DNA of 64,000 nt from Branchiostoma belcheri (taxonomy: Eukaryota > Chordata > Leptocardii > Amphioxiformes > Branchiostomatidae). The notes below the pieces were generated by a model. It had not been told where the DNA came from and searched no databases. It saw only the letters and a list, made by a program, of their open reading frames with translations. A program made the position numbers and the translations under genes. The stretch is from assembly GCF_001625305.1 (NCBI RefSeq), contig NW_017802380.1, forward strand, positions 4,841,396 to 4,905,395, written 5' to 3'. Below are positions 1 to 61,990 of the stretch, in pieces. Numbering within the stretch: position 1 is the stretch's first letter; each line of letters opens with the position of its first letter.

Positions 1-49173
<49,173 letters not shown>

Positions 49174-50949
49174 CTGGATGGCAGAGAGGAAGAAGAAGAC
49201 ATTTAGCAATCAGTTGAATGACGAAACATTTTGCGAGGGGTGACACATGAGAGGGCAGCAGGGGGAAATGGCCAGACTGAAGTGAAGAAAAGGGGAGGTT
49301 TTCTCACTCTGGAGAGGCGAGGTGGTTAGAGTGGTTAGTGACCTTACCTGGAAGGAAAAGGGAAGAGGAGTAAATCAAGTCCAACAGTAAGTCTGACTGA
49401 CGTCTAGAACAACAGCATGCAAAGCAATCCTTACACCCTAAAGTTTAGCTTGTAATGTCCATAAGGATGTAAAATATTAGTTGTGCAAAACATAAAACAG
49501 TACCCTAAACCTCTCTCTGGTCATTCCTACAAAAGCTGACTCCATCATAGCATTGCCAAAAAGCATATCACAAAAAAAAGTTTCTATTACAGTCATTTTG
49601 TTGAATTTTCTGTCTGTCGATTGGAAAATGCTTCTTCAAGGACTCAGAAATCAAAGAGTACAGCTTTTGCAGGTGATCACAGAAAGTTGTGGGGTCATAT
49701 ATTGTCATGCCTGTGCTAGTAACACATATCATAGATCAGTCAGGTGCAACAAGTCCAATATCTGTGTGTTAAACAACTCAAGGTTTGCTACTTGGTAAAG
49801 TACTGTATATGTCCTGTTCAGGATCCATGCATGTGAGGTTAGTTTTTAGTCACAGCTTGAGTACTCTTACATAAAGACAAACAGCTATAAAACACATGAT
49901 TGTACATAGGGAAGACAGGTCTGTGCATGTACAAGTGCAAGTAGATGAACAAGTGTTGAAGGAAACAGTACAATGTCATGCAGGATATCAGGACACATAA
50001 TAATCATAGATGTAAACACACAGTATATATTGCAATAATTATTATATTTACTGCTTCTTTTGCATTATGCATATGTTCACAAATAGAGTATGATTACAGC
50101 TCTTATATCGTATCAATGCATACATTATCATTCCATATCAGTGTACTGGACATGCACACAGGTAAATAAGAATGAGACATGTTGCTCAGACAAAGATATA
50201 CCATTTTTACTTTGCTCTTTTCCTCTTATCTTCATGTGCATGGTTGTTGGTTTTAATAATGTTATCACAATGCATCATCATTGCATACAAAATAAAGAAC
50301 ATCAGATTTACAAAACAAAATAAAATAAAACCAACTCTGCTGTAACACATCAGCTCACGCCAGCTGCTGACTGTTTGGTTAAACTTTTGATCATGTCTGG
50401 TCAACCTGACGGGTGGGACATTAATGATTAATGAGTCTCAAACAACCTGCTTTCCTTCCCCGAGGACAAGTTTTCCCACATGACCACTCTTCGTCCCGAG
50501 GGTAAGACAATATGGTTAAGGACTGGAACGTTTTGACCCGGCCTGAAGCAAAAGGGTAGAAAGTGATTCACGCCCAGCCACTGGAACAGACTCCTGCTGA
50601 GATACATGTAAAAACATCAGGGCACTTGTTTACACCACTCTTGTGTGATCTATTTTGACAAGTTCAACTTCTTCATGATCAACTACTGCCAAGCTCAGGT
50701 ACTACAGGGAAATGTGAACATTTGGGACTTTAGGGATGACCTTGTCCTTCTTATTTCTAACACTCGGAATTCAGCAGCAAAACCTATTCAATTAGAGATT
50801 ATAAGGACCAATAGAAACCTGTAGCAGTCAAAAATTATCTACTTTACAATTCGGCCAACCAGTGAAACTTATCATGAACTGGTAGCAACAGTAAAGAATT
50901 CTGTTTTGTTGTAACTTGTTTTCCATTAGGCTTAGTCCACATATACTCA

Positions 50950-51010
50950 GAATTCAGCACCAAGGACAGACCCTGTCAAATTTCTATAAGATAATTGTGC
51001 TCAATTCACA
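50950..51010 (+). repeat. Dispersed CAGCACCAAGGAC-family repeat
   Basis: AATTCAGCACCAAGGACAGA followed by CCCTGTCAAATTTC. Confidence 0.5.
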
Positions 51011-54000
51011 TTATTCTACAACTATACAAATGTTCTTAGCAGTTCACCTGACATGAAGATAAGGCTGCCCAACTAGCCAAAGGCTAAAACAAGGGGCTTC
51101 ACCAAAGCAGCTTTAAGCTAGCTTGAACTTAAGGTGCAGAAAGCCCACTGAGCTGAGAAATCTTCTATATAACGTTTCATGTATGTAGCAAAGTCAGACG
51201 GATAAATTGTTGCCACTTCCCCAGAAGGCCCCAGCTGGTCTGATAGAGCATTCACAGACAATGACAACAAAACGCAGAGGAATACCAGAACCCCCACCAC
51301 ATCTGCCGTCTACCATCGCTAACGTAATCTTAATACCTGCGATGCAGCATTGCAAATGAGATCTCGTATAGCCATCTAAAACAGTGGGAGTCAGATGTGT
51401 GCAGTTCATCTGACTGTTACATCTACATGTGAAGGCACCAATTTCCCCTGACAGTGGTGCTTCAACACAGCTACATTCATCAGACAGTCCTTATCCCCGA
51501 CTGTTTCCTCTAATGTATGTCATAAGTATGTTATTAATGTGCGAATCATTAACATCTATTGTATGGATGGACTGATAACTCTTTAATTCTTCACATTAAG
51601 TACTTGATGTCAAAGTCAGATTCACAGACTCAATGTCAATGTCGTAATTCTTGGTTTTTTGATTGCTCTACTCTGTCAAAGGCAGAGGCCACTGATAATG
51701 AGGTGCATGTGAAGCTGTTGAAACAAGAAAAAACAACCTAAAAGATTTATGTGTGCAAGGTCAAGGCTACATTTTCATTTTTAAAAAGATTTTAACAGCT
51801 GGATAGTTGCCAAGAGGCCTGACTTGCAAAACATACATAAAGCTGAGTCTGCCCTCTCACTGTAAATTAGTATGTACGGTTTCTGTAGCTAACCTCCTGG
51901 GCTCTTCTTACTCTCATGGTTCAAGGACAGGTTATTTGGTAACAGTAAAATGCCAGCAAAATGAGGAAAAAAGCCATCAGCAATTTACTTGTACCACTAC
52001 CTCTTCTCATAAATTCTACATGGAGGCAGAAGGACAGCTAGAGTAGCAATGCTAGCACTGCACACAAGCATGCCAGCATATACAAAATTTACATTTAGTG
52101 TAGGCTGTGTACATACACGTACAACTACTATGGAAGGTTTTGTTCAGGTTTTTTTTTGTTGTTGCTTTTCTTGCTGCCCTAGAAGTTCTTCGATTCTGTT
52201 TGTCTGGTAGTGGCTGCAATTTCCTTCATTTTCATCTCACTACCTCTCTGACAATAAACAGAGGAAATAGGAACCCATATCAACCCACTAAACTGTGGAA
52301 GTAAATGGAAGCCATGAATCTCACTTCAGGTTAAAATCACTGTAACAATGCACTGATTTGGGAAAATGTGTTTTGTAATTTTTCCCTCTCTAAACCATGA
52401 TGTTGTTATTTCTATGTATTAACAGTGATGTGTAAGTCACCAATCAATTATTCTCACCATGTATCTAGTCTATGAAACATATTTGCACTACCCAACCCCA
52501 TACATGTACATAACCAATACAAATTTGGTACCGAAAGGCTACCTAAGCAGGAGAAAGGTTAAACACTACATTCTCTCCTGTATGGTTATTGGCAAGCACA
52601 GCTCAATGATCATAAAAAGGGCATAAAGAGAGAAGATTGCCCATCTGGTATCTTAAGTCTTCTGGCCAAAAGGACACAAGGCTTACGGGGCTTTCCATCT
52701 GATACCAAAATGTCAATTTCCAAAGACATTGATTCAGACCACACTGTGGCATTTGAACAGATTGTTCTGCCATATGAGAACAATTAAGGTCCGCCCTAGG
52801 TCAACGAACCTTAGATTGGCTTGGAACAATGCAGTTATCTGTGGCAGTGGATATTCTATCAAGGTTACCAACAATACTTTATCATCTAAAAGTGATCAGT
52901 GAAATACACTGGAGTCACCATGGCTCAATAATAAGAGGCTACCAAGGGCCCATATGGCTTCACGCAGTCTATATTACATCACACATAAAAATCTGTAACC
53001 CTTTCAATTCTATTTTATTTTAATGAGAAACCACTTCTACGTGTAAGTCAACAAATAAGTCTGCTGTATTGCACCTTAAACACAGACATAAAAGATCTTA
53101 CTAAATATCTCATTTACCAACACTGCTATATTTTGAATATCAGTGAATTTGTTATGACTTACTCTGAAACATCAATGCATATGGTTATGCTTGTGATCAA
53201 AGAATAAATGACACCACAAAGCTATAGAATTGTGTCCAATATTTCATCATCTCTCTTCAGATGAAACCTCCATTTTTCATCCAGTACAGACGACTAGATC
53301 TACATGTACTGCATTACTTAACAGTCTGCACAGTGAGAGCAGAGAGCACAGGGGGAACCTTGAGCAGGGAGCTATGTGAGGCATCCAAAGGGGGGTGACA
53401 CGCAGCCATTTTTGGTTACAGGGTGATCAATGATGAACTGTAGCAAGCTGATTTGCTTACGTTGTATGTACCAACGGATACTGTTACACTCTGGGTTATA
53501 TGGCAACAAACTGACAGGCTGCTTAGGAAGATTTTACATCCCAGTAACGTAGCATTGAGCTATGATAAGGGATGCTTTGTATCTATATAATCAAGTGGCA
53601 AAGTCAGGCAGTCTGAGTCTTTTGGGTAATTATTGGAAAACATCCTGAGATGACTGGCTGAGGCAGCGGATGACGACAATTCCATCCTCGGGGGACCGTA
53701 TAATTCTGCTTAGTAAGAAATAAGGCACAAAATCAAGTTAAATCAATCCAGATGATCCATTTAGAAACAGGATTGCGTCAATAGTGCTCCATTTTGTCTC
53801 ATCTAAAAGTGATCAACAAAATACACTGAAGTCGTCCCAACTCAACAAAATACAGTTACAACTTGAAAATAAGAAGCTACATGCCAAGTCTGCAATTTCG
53901 TTACCGCTAAATATATTCAATTTTCATCGAACACTGTAAATAGTGACATATTAACTCATTATATAGTCTGCAGCCAGCAATTTGCGACCAACGCTTTACT

Positions 54001-56139
54001 TCTGTGACAAACACCACAGGAATTTAGCATGCGCATTAATCAAGTTAAGGGTTCTCATATATAAGTAAGGAATAGGCTGATCAGCTGATGCAGGACTGAC
54101 TGTCTGTGACTGGTAATACATCACTGAAGATGGGATGCAGGGACTTTCCAAACAAGGAACCCTACTCCCAGGGGTATGTGTACAGGGATGAGCCTGCCAA
54201 ACCATACGAAATGTCCCCTGGAAAATATTTTTGCCATTTTTGTGTATAGCATATTCCTCAAACAAGGAACACTACTCTACAAGACTATTGTCTTCAATGT
54301 TATGCACTCTCTAAGCTGTCAAACCATACATAGCAGATGCTCCTACCTACCATAACATTTTTGTTAATATAATAAACAAGGGAGGATGACAGAGGAAAGT
54401 AGAATCTTGAAGGTACATGAACGTACAGAGAAGAAGTTTAAATTAAAGCAACTGGAAATATTTTCTATAGAAGACTCAAAATCTGGGATCTGGATAATTT
54501 CAGCTGTGCATTCACAAGGGCAGATGATAGCAGAAAATAGAATCTTGAAGAAAATGAATGTACAAGGAGGATCTAGGAAGTACAGGTTATTGAAGAAACT
54601 TGCTCGGTGCCATGTACTGGGGGCGCCCACCATCAATAATGGTTGTGGTTGTTTTGCCTGGGGAAGGCAGGGCAGATCAATGACCCATCTGTCTGGGCCT
54701 GTGATCCGGGGCCACGCAGACTTGGCCTTGCTGGGAGGGTTCCGGTAGGAGGGGGACAGGAGGGGGATTCCTTCTGCTGTGGTACATACACACTGGAGAT
54801 ACACTCTGGACATGCATTTGCAACTGGAATCAGGAGAAGCTAGAAGATTGTGTACTGCAAAAGAAAGGCAGATCCATAGATTGAAAAGAACTTTGCACAC
54901 AATGGCAGCTGACAAAGAATTAATCTAGTACACCGATATGACATTCGAGTTAGACTTAGAGATTGTCATTCGTGAATAATACTGTTTAGCCACAGACAAT
55001 GCTGTAGGGTTGATATCATCTAAGATTTAGCCATGGTCAGGGCTGACCGATGGAGGCCAAGTGTATACCTCACCAGGGCTTAGCTTGGGGCGGGATCTAA
55101 CCTTTACTTTTTGCCAATGTCACATCAAGAATTTATTGAAATGCCAAGATATGTTTCATAAGTTCATTAGAAATAAATATATTTTGTGAGCTCCACAGAA
55201 TAAATGAAACTAAAAACATAAAAAGATTTGCTTTCAGCATTGTAAGTCCTGTCATTAACTTAAAAATTAATGGAAAATTTTATGGAAAATATTATCCAGT
55301 GTTGCCATAAATACCTCAATGAACACCCATCTTCCTTACTGTTCCTGTAATTATATCATAAGAACTATAAATAATGCACTATTGCTATTAAAAGTGCCAG
55401 GTGAAAAAAATGACAAAGTATGTTTTTAATCAAAAGTGACAGTTTTATCATCTCTAAGAATTACTTCCCTAAGATGAAATCTAATGAACAAGACAAGCTT
55501 GTTTCCTTTATTTGACACACCCTGAATATTATTTGTGTAATAATTCAAATGTGACAGTTTAACACAGTGATTAAGCAAAATGATATTAATAATGATATAC
55601 TGTGTTTCCAGATCTCTAAATCCATTTCTAAAAAATATGGCTGATCTGAATTTCAGTTATCAAAGCAGAACATTACTCACTTGGTAGCTCTACATGAGGC
55701 AAATAGAATAGTAATCACAATAAATTACACTGTAAGTGATTCAAAGATAACTGAGATAGATGTACTTTACTGATACATGTAGCAACCTCGCATGCATACC
55801 AGACAGTGTGCAATACGTGAATTAAGATGCACAGAACAATAATGCCCAAATTTGGAGGAGCAACTACAACTATTTTTATGTGGACTTTCCCTTCAGAAAT
55901 ATATGCCCATTAATACAATTCACCTTCAAAAATTAACAGAACAGTACAATTTTCTTTTATTAGTCGGTGCTGAGGCCAAAATGTGGAAGGCGATAGGTTT
56001 ACCAAAAGACTATACACATGTATCTTTCCTACAAAAATACATGACAAAATACATTAACACAATCCAACATCAACAATTTTCTATTACAGCTTTTTCATTA
56101 GTCAGTCGACCCTCTCGAGAAAAAAACCCTACATGATCA

Positions 56140-56400
56140 CATTGAAGGACAAGTCCACGGGAGAAATCAACGTCTTTATCCCCTCCAATTGTAAAACTGT
56201 GGGTGCGTAATAAAACACCATCTCCCGAACACCCCGGAGATTGGCAGAGGAAGTTGAGCGCTGACGACCGCGTACATCTCAGACCGGTGAATATCTGCCA
56301 CATCATTTTTGGCTCCTTCACAAAGGATGCGGCTCATTAGCTGAGGCACATGCGAGGGTTTCCGCCACACGATTTAAAAGCAGACTCCGACATGAGTCAT
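56140..56400. promoter_or_regulatory. CpG-containing island, possible conserved element
   Basis: A block with many CpGs (for example GAGCGCTGACGACCGCGTAC and AGACCGGTGAATATC) in otherwise AT-rich intron. The minus-strand open frame across it has no recognisable homology. A regulatory role is only inferred from composition. Confidence 0.25.
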
Positions 56401-57280
56401 TCAAACCCCTGCCCATATATTGGATTAGAATCAATTTCCTGTAGTAATCGGAAATCGGACAAAAAAGATGACGGGGGCCATCTAATCTTCCATCTTTATA
56501 AAAATGGTAATAAAATGCGTGGATCGGTATTTTTCTGGCTGCTAATTTGATGCGAAGACGGAGCGTATGACAGAGGAATTACAATGGTACCAATGGGCTG
56601 GTGCTGCGTGGCGGAATCAATCCCACAAAATCAATAACCAGCCCCTGTACCCATGCATCTCTCCCTGCTGCTGTACCGCCATATTGCTTGTGGCTTTGCC
56701 GAGGAGGCAGCCACAGTGCAGTGGAGGCACAGACGGGGGTTTCTTGTCGGAGGCTGCTTCAGACTGTCCTAAAAATAGCAAGCACTAAAAACCATGTGCC
56801 ACGGTAGCTGAGTACATTGTAGCTCCTAGCGACAAATGGAGTGCTACTCCAACTGTTTATTCTTGCTATTCATACAGTCAGCAGAGTTAAAAAGACTAAA
56901 TAGGGATTATCACAAAAAAATATAACAAAAAATTCTGAAATATCATTCCAGCATTAAAAGTCTAATGATGTGCAAAATGACAAACAGCAAAATATCTGAA
57001 ACAGTAAACTAATTTCTTAAAGTTGACAAGATTGTTGTTCAATGTTTCCCTTTCACTAATCATCTTAATTGTCCTTAATGCAAAATAAATAAATACTGGT
57101 CCTATTGAATTTTTTTTATGAAACTGTCCTGCAATTTTAGTCATTAGAATTTCTTCTCCCTACCTCCCATCACCCAATAACTAATGCCAAAAGGCTACCT
57201 CAACAGGGAGGAAGTGATATCTCTGTGGTCCTTGTTTTCCCAGATAAGCAACCTGGCGGCATGTTTCATGTCGGCCAATT

Positions 57281-57640
57281 CTGGGCTCGAAATAATTCCA
57301 TCTACATACCTGCACTGGTGAAGGTAACATTGAAAATTACCTGCACCAGACAAATTTTACTTGCATCACATCAGAATGTACATGTACTAGGAAGTATACA
57401 TCACACTAAAAACTGTTGGAAAACTATTGCCATATGATTATTTGTTTGTATTTCATAGGTGGTAATGGTTGATGTAGTAAATAATAGTCCACATATACAT
57501 ACATGTATATACCAGTATGTATACCAGGACCTGAGTTCATCAGGTTAGGTGCAGGTAGACATCAGAAGTACCTGCACAGCTCCAATTTTACCTGCACTAA
57601 CCTGCATATGCAGGAGCAGGTGGTTATTTTTCAAACCCTG
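57281..57640. mobile_element. TIR (MITE-like) element, copy C
   Basis: Begins CTGGGCTCGAAATAATTCC and ends GGTTATTTTTCAAACCCTG. The interior has several TACCTGCAC/GTGCAGGTA blocks shared with copy A, so it can fold on itself. Longer than the other copies, probably by insertion. Confidence 0.5.
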
Positions 57641-58148
57641 CAATTCCATCAGGACCTCCTGCCAAAAGTAATGGCAAAAGTTGCTACAGAAGCCTGTGGC
57701 GAAAAACGTGTTGCAAATTCTTTGCTGGCGCAGACTTAAAAGGGTGACATGAGGGCACTTGAGGCAGGGGGAGGAAGGCTATACTGAACTACCAACTGAT
57801 ATTCAGGTTGCTAATGAAGTATGCAGATAAAACAAACAGAAAAGATGTACAGTGTATTGTAATTTTGTTGTCACACTGCTGTAGGGGATGATGCATTCTA
57901 CAGCTTGAATGACTGATGCTTGGGTACAAATGTACATACTATGTAATGATGACACACCCATAAACTGGAAAGGTATGATGAAGCCACTTAAGCCCAATCC
58001 AGAACAGAATAGGTTCAACAGTTGCATGGTTTTCACACTACAATATAAAGTCTTTGCAGACCAAAACATGTCTAACATGCATCAACGTATCATGAAGAGC
58101 ATAATTCTTAGGCTGTACCCAAAGTTACAGGTAAAAACACCCAATCAT

Positions 58149-58163
58149 ACACACACACACACA
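58149..58163. repeat. (CA)n microsatellite
   Basis: Short CA run in the large intron. Confidence 0.85.
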
Positions 58164-58404
58164 GCAGGCAGAGCATGAATTTCCCACCACATCGATCAGA
58201 GTCATGGTCAAGTTATGCCAAGTGCGCCGGTCCTATCATGCAGCATCACGACTGCAAAGGCCTCTTATCTTATCATTTACCTCCCAACACCAAGGCATGA
58301 CTAGAAATAAACTTCTCAACTCTATAGCCCTGAGAAAGTCAGGTAGCACATCGTGGTGAGGCATTTATTGGAACACTTTCTTTTGTCACTTGCCATGCTG
58401 GAAG

Positions 58405-58710
58405 GTTGCCAAAATTCTTACCTACAGTTACTAAGTCCAAGATTATCTAACAAAAAAGTATGTAAATGTGATGGATTTAATTTTGGTAATTTTTTCTCAA
58501 AATTGGTCTGCAAAATGACAAGCAGAATTGCCAATTGGTGAGGAGACCAAAGCCCCCCAATGGTACACAAAATCCTTGCCTACAACAATGAAGACTAAGA
58601 TCATCTAGTGTGAAAAATTAATATATAATGGAGTGGTTTTCTTTCTATCTTCAGAATGCGTTTGCAAAAATAACATATGAAACTGGTGAGGGCAAAGCCC
58701 CCAAACTTAT
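58405..58710. repeat. Two-copy minisatellite, about 155-nt unit
   Basis: Two diverged units, each running from an AAAATxCTTxCCTACA block, through AAGATxATCTA, to a GGTGAGGxxxxAAAGCCCCC block. Confidence 0.55.
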
Positions 58711-60445
58711 CACAAAAGTTATTTTTTTAGCGTTGCGAAGTAAAAATCTGGACGGTACCCAGGCTACCCCAAACTGTCATATGCCACTGCCTGGCCTTGC
58801 TGAATTCCTGTCCCCCCTGTGGTGAGTGTAACACAGTAGATGCAGCCTGTCAGGAGGAATTCTATCCACCCTGCAGACCTTGGCAGGAGGGAGATAGACA
58901 CCAGTTGCCCAAACACTAGCAGCAGGATGCCAGACAGAATATCTGGATATCTTTATACAAACCTGGGGTAATGACTAGGGATCTAAGCTACAGTATACCA
59001 TACTCCATAGGGTTGCTTACTTATCAACTTCTTTACTGAACTGTACTTGGCATCCAATACATTTTTGTCAAAACTTCAACTCTGCAGAAAGCTGAAAAAT
59101 GTGCACAGTTAGCACAGACCGTATGTATGCTGTGTATCTTAATCAATCTTAAGTTGAAATTCATATTCATTCTCAACTTGTGGGCTAGATATAATTTGGT
59201 TTTCTCCCTCCACAACAATTGCTCTCTACAACTGAACTTCCATAAAAGTTTGCTTTACCAGGGTAATCATTTTCCTACATCTTGCGATTGACTTCTTGTT
59301 CACCACCAACAGACCAGGGTGATCAACTCGATACCCAAGATGCTTGTCAAGCAACTGTAGTCACCTTCTGCTTTTGACCAGAGACAATGATTAATACCGA
59401 AATTACAGTATGATTCATCTTGAGAAGGAATGGAAAGGTCCATAAATTAAGGGTGTTCCTTGTGATGAATGGTTGGAGTAACCTAATCCTAAGACTAAAG
59501 CAAACAGATATTTCAATGATGTCTCATGTAAACCATAAGCTCCTACACATCACAGTATCTTTGATGCTGTCTGTCCAGTCTTTTTAAGGACTTAAACCAG
59601 GAAGACAAAAATAATAACTAGAATTCCACAAGCTTTTCGAAATGATTAACCTGACGGCCAAAAAATTTAACAAAGCCTTCTTGATGAAGGTAATAATTAG
59701 TTTTTTTTCTATTTGTTTATTTGGATTTAACATTAAATACCATGGAGTTGGAAGAACACAGGTGATATAAACCATTTACAGCTTTACAGCTCTCCCCACA
59801 AGGTTTTCTTGAAGACCATGATCATCCCAGCCTTATTTCTTCACTTTTGACATTTCTGTACTCGCTTGCCTTGACACTGTGATTGGAAAATCCGTCAAGC
59901 AAGTTTGATATTTGCATGGCACACCAGTTTTTGTTATATATACTCCACAGTCTGTTAGAGTTTGGGCAATGGTATATCAGACTACTTCATCAAATGGCAA
60001 GCTGCTCTTTACATCTGGTGAGGGATGGTCCATCTGACTGTATCCTGGTATCACCACATGGTTTGAAATAGTTATGTGTTCAGATGGGGGGGAAGTGTGT
60101 GAGTATCTGGCTATATCTGTTCTACCTAGCTTGACTGACTGATCTGTTATCACCTGTCATAGACATACATGTATTGTGCATATGTACTCATTCTTTCAAT
60201 CTATACCCCATTGCAAAGGTCAGTTTTTTTATAGTGACATGTTGTAAGTGAGGAAAAATAAAAGCATGACACGAGATTCTTCCAACAAGTTGTATTTTAA
60301 ATTTGATAAAGCTTTGGTCCAGCTGCTGCAATTTCCCCCAACAAGCTCGGTGGTCCAACAAGTTTGGCGATACATTCATCACAATAATGAGGTTACCAGA
60401 GTTCATATCTCCACCATAAAATGAGAGTCACAAGTTCGGAACAGT

Positions 60446-60560
60446 GTAATCAGCACCGCGCATTACGCACGTCGGTGAGTCAGCGACAACCTTCCGCTGC
60501 TCCCTGGTGAGTTGGTACGTTCTAACGAGGCGGCCTATTTAATCAGTAAACCCTGCGATC
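60446..60560. promoter_or_regulatory. GC-richer island with AP-1/Maf-like site
   Basis: Contains CAGCACCGCGCATTACGCAC and TGAGTCAGC at 60476-60484, an AP-1/Maf-type site. Candidate intronic enhancer on composition and motif content only. Confidence 0.25.
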
Positions 60561-61611
60561 AATGCTGTCTTAGGCAACCCGGAGCTGTACATAATCACCC
60601 ATCCTCCACATAAGGGCACTGGCCTACTGCTGACAACATTGTCATGTCATGACTGGTCCGCTCTGGGGTACCAGGGGAGGACGGGGAAGGCTACAGGAAA
60701 TGTGGAGGTGGTTCTAATAAAACTACTGGACATACTGAAGTACAACTCATGCTGGTTTTATCACAGTAACTTTGTGTTTTTTGCAGAAACCGTAAACTCA
60801 TCACACCACAAAGACACATTCTGTCTTTTAGAAGAAGTGGGCTAAGATTCATCTTTCTGAATGTTCTTGCAAGAAAAAAATAATTATTGACCAAAGAGCC
60901 ACACATGTTACATGTTAGGTCCTCAGACTAAATTCAAATTAAGGTATTCCTCAAGGAAATTCTCAATTATGGCAGAATCTAATCTATTACCTTCCATTCA
61001 TCAGCTGAATAGAAGGTAACGGGAATTATCAAAATCGACACTTCCGATGGATAGGAATCATTATAAAACGGGTCATAAAATATTTTTATGACATCTGCAA
61101 TATCAGGGGCCATCAAAATAAACAATATGGTTGAATTGCCTAATATATTCAATGGGAATCAAACTTGAATGAAGTCGTTTCTTTCAAAACACATCTATTT
61201 TGACCCCAGTATGTGTGATACATGCATTATACAGTTTCACTGACAGCTATTATGATTACAGCCAAGCAGGTCATGTGAGGACTGTTTTGAACAGATGATA
61301 CTAAAACCAACTGCACAAATTTATGAGGCAATATTTCACTGCCAGTGTGATCCCTGTAAGATTATCATGCAGCACATCTGGGTGCGTTCTCATTGATATG
61401 CAGTGCTCAAATACAGATAACCACTTGTTATACGTCAAAGTATTATTTTTGTATTATCATTTTGAAACAATGCCAGACAGGAGGAAGTTTGTCATAATTA
61501 TGAAAATGTATGACTAAACTTATGCCAAAACGTGTCATGATATTAAAATGAGGAACATTTCCAAGAACTGATCAACCTTACAAGTCATCTTGTTGATAAG
61601 ATGGTTTCGCA

Positions 61612-61990
61612 ATGAAATCACGCCAGAGGCTATTTTCAGTTTCTTGTGGTTTCACGTCCCACAGCCCTGGGAAAAGGAAAACTGCGTCAATGCCAGGCAA
61701 TCACTGGCTTTTAGCTACCGTTTTCGGCGACCGGTTGCGTGACCTTCAGCAATCTACGCTTGTGTTCTGTAATATTCATGACTTCCGCCACCTTTTGCAT
61801 TCACTGGGGCAAGCCTCTGTTGCCAGGCAACGTGGCTGCGTTGATACGTCACATGAGTGCTGGTTTACCTGGCAATCTGTTATAAATGATTCAAACCCTC
61901 CTACCACGTCTCTATCCCAGCTGCCCTGTCGGTTACTTCTGCTGAATGAATCAATGGTCGCGCCCATTGTTAATGATTTACCTACCCTTT
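61612..61990. promoter_or_regulatory. Candidate intronic enhancer with RFX X-box and CRE/E-box
   Basis: GTTGCCAGGCAAC at 61819-61831 is a near-perfect RFX X-box palindrome. TACGTCACATG at 61845-61855 combines a CRE half-site and a CACATG E-box. CCATTGTTAATG further along resembles a SOX/homeobox site. Base composition is well above the surrounding intron, and no coding exon is recognised. Confidence 0.35.

Noticed and set aside
59033..59218. VCANCAHF on the minus strand, reminiscent of FANCVAL of IS1
   Set aside because: Surrounding residues are not a membrane segment, and WKPF and the following loop are absent.
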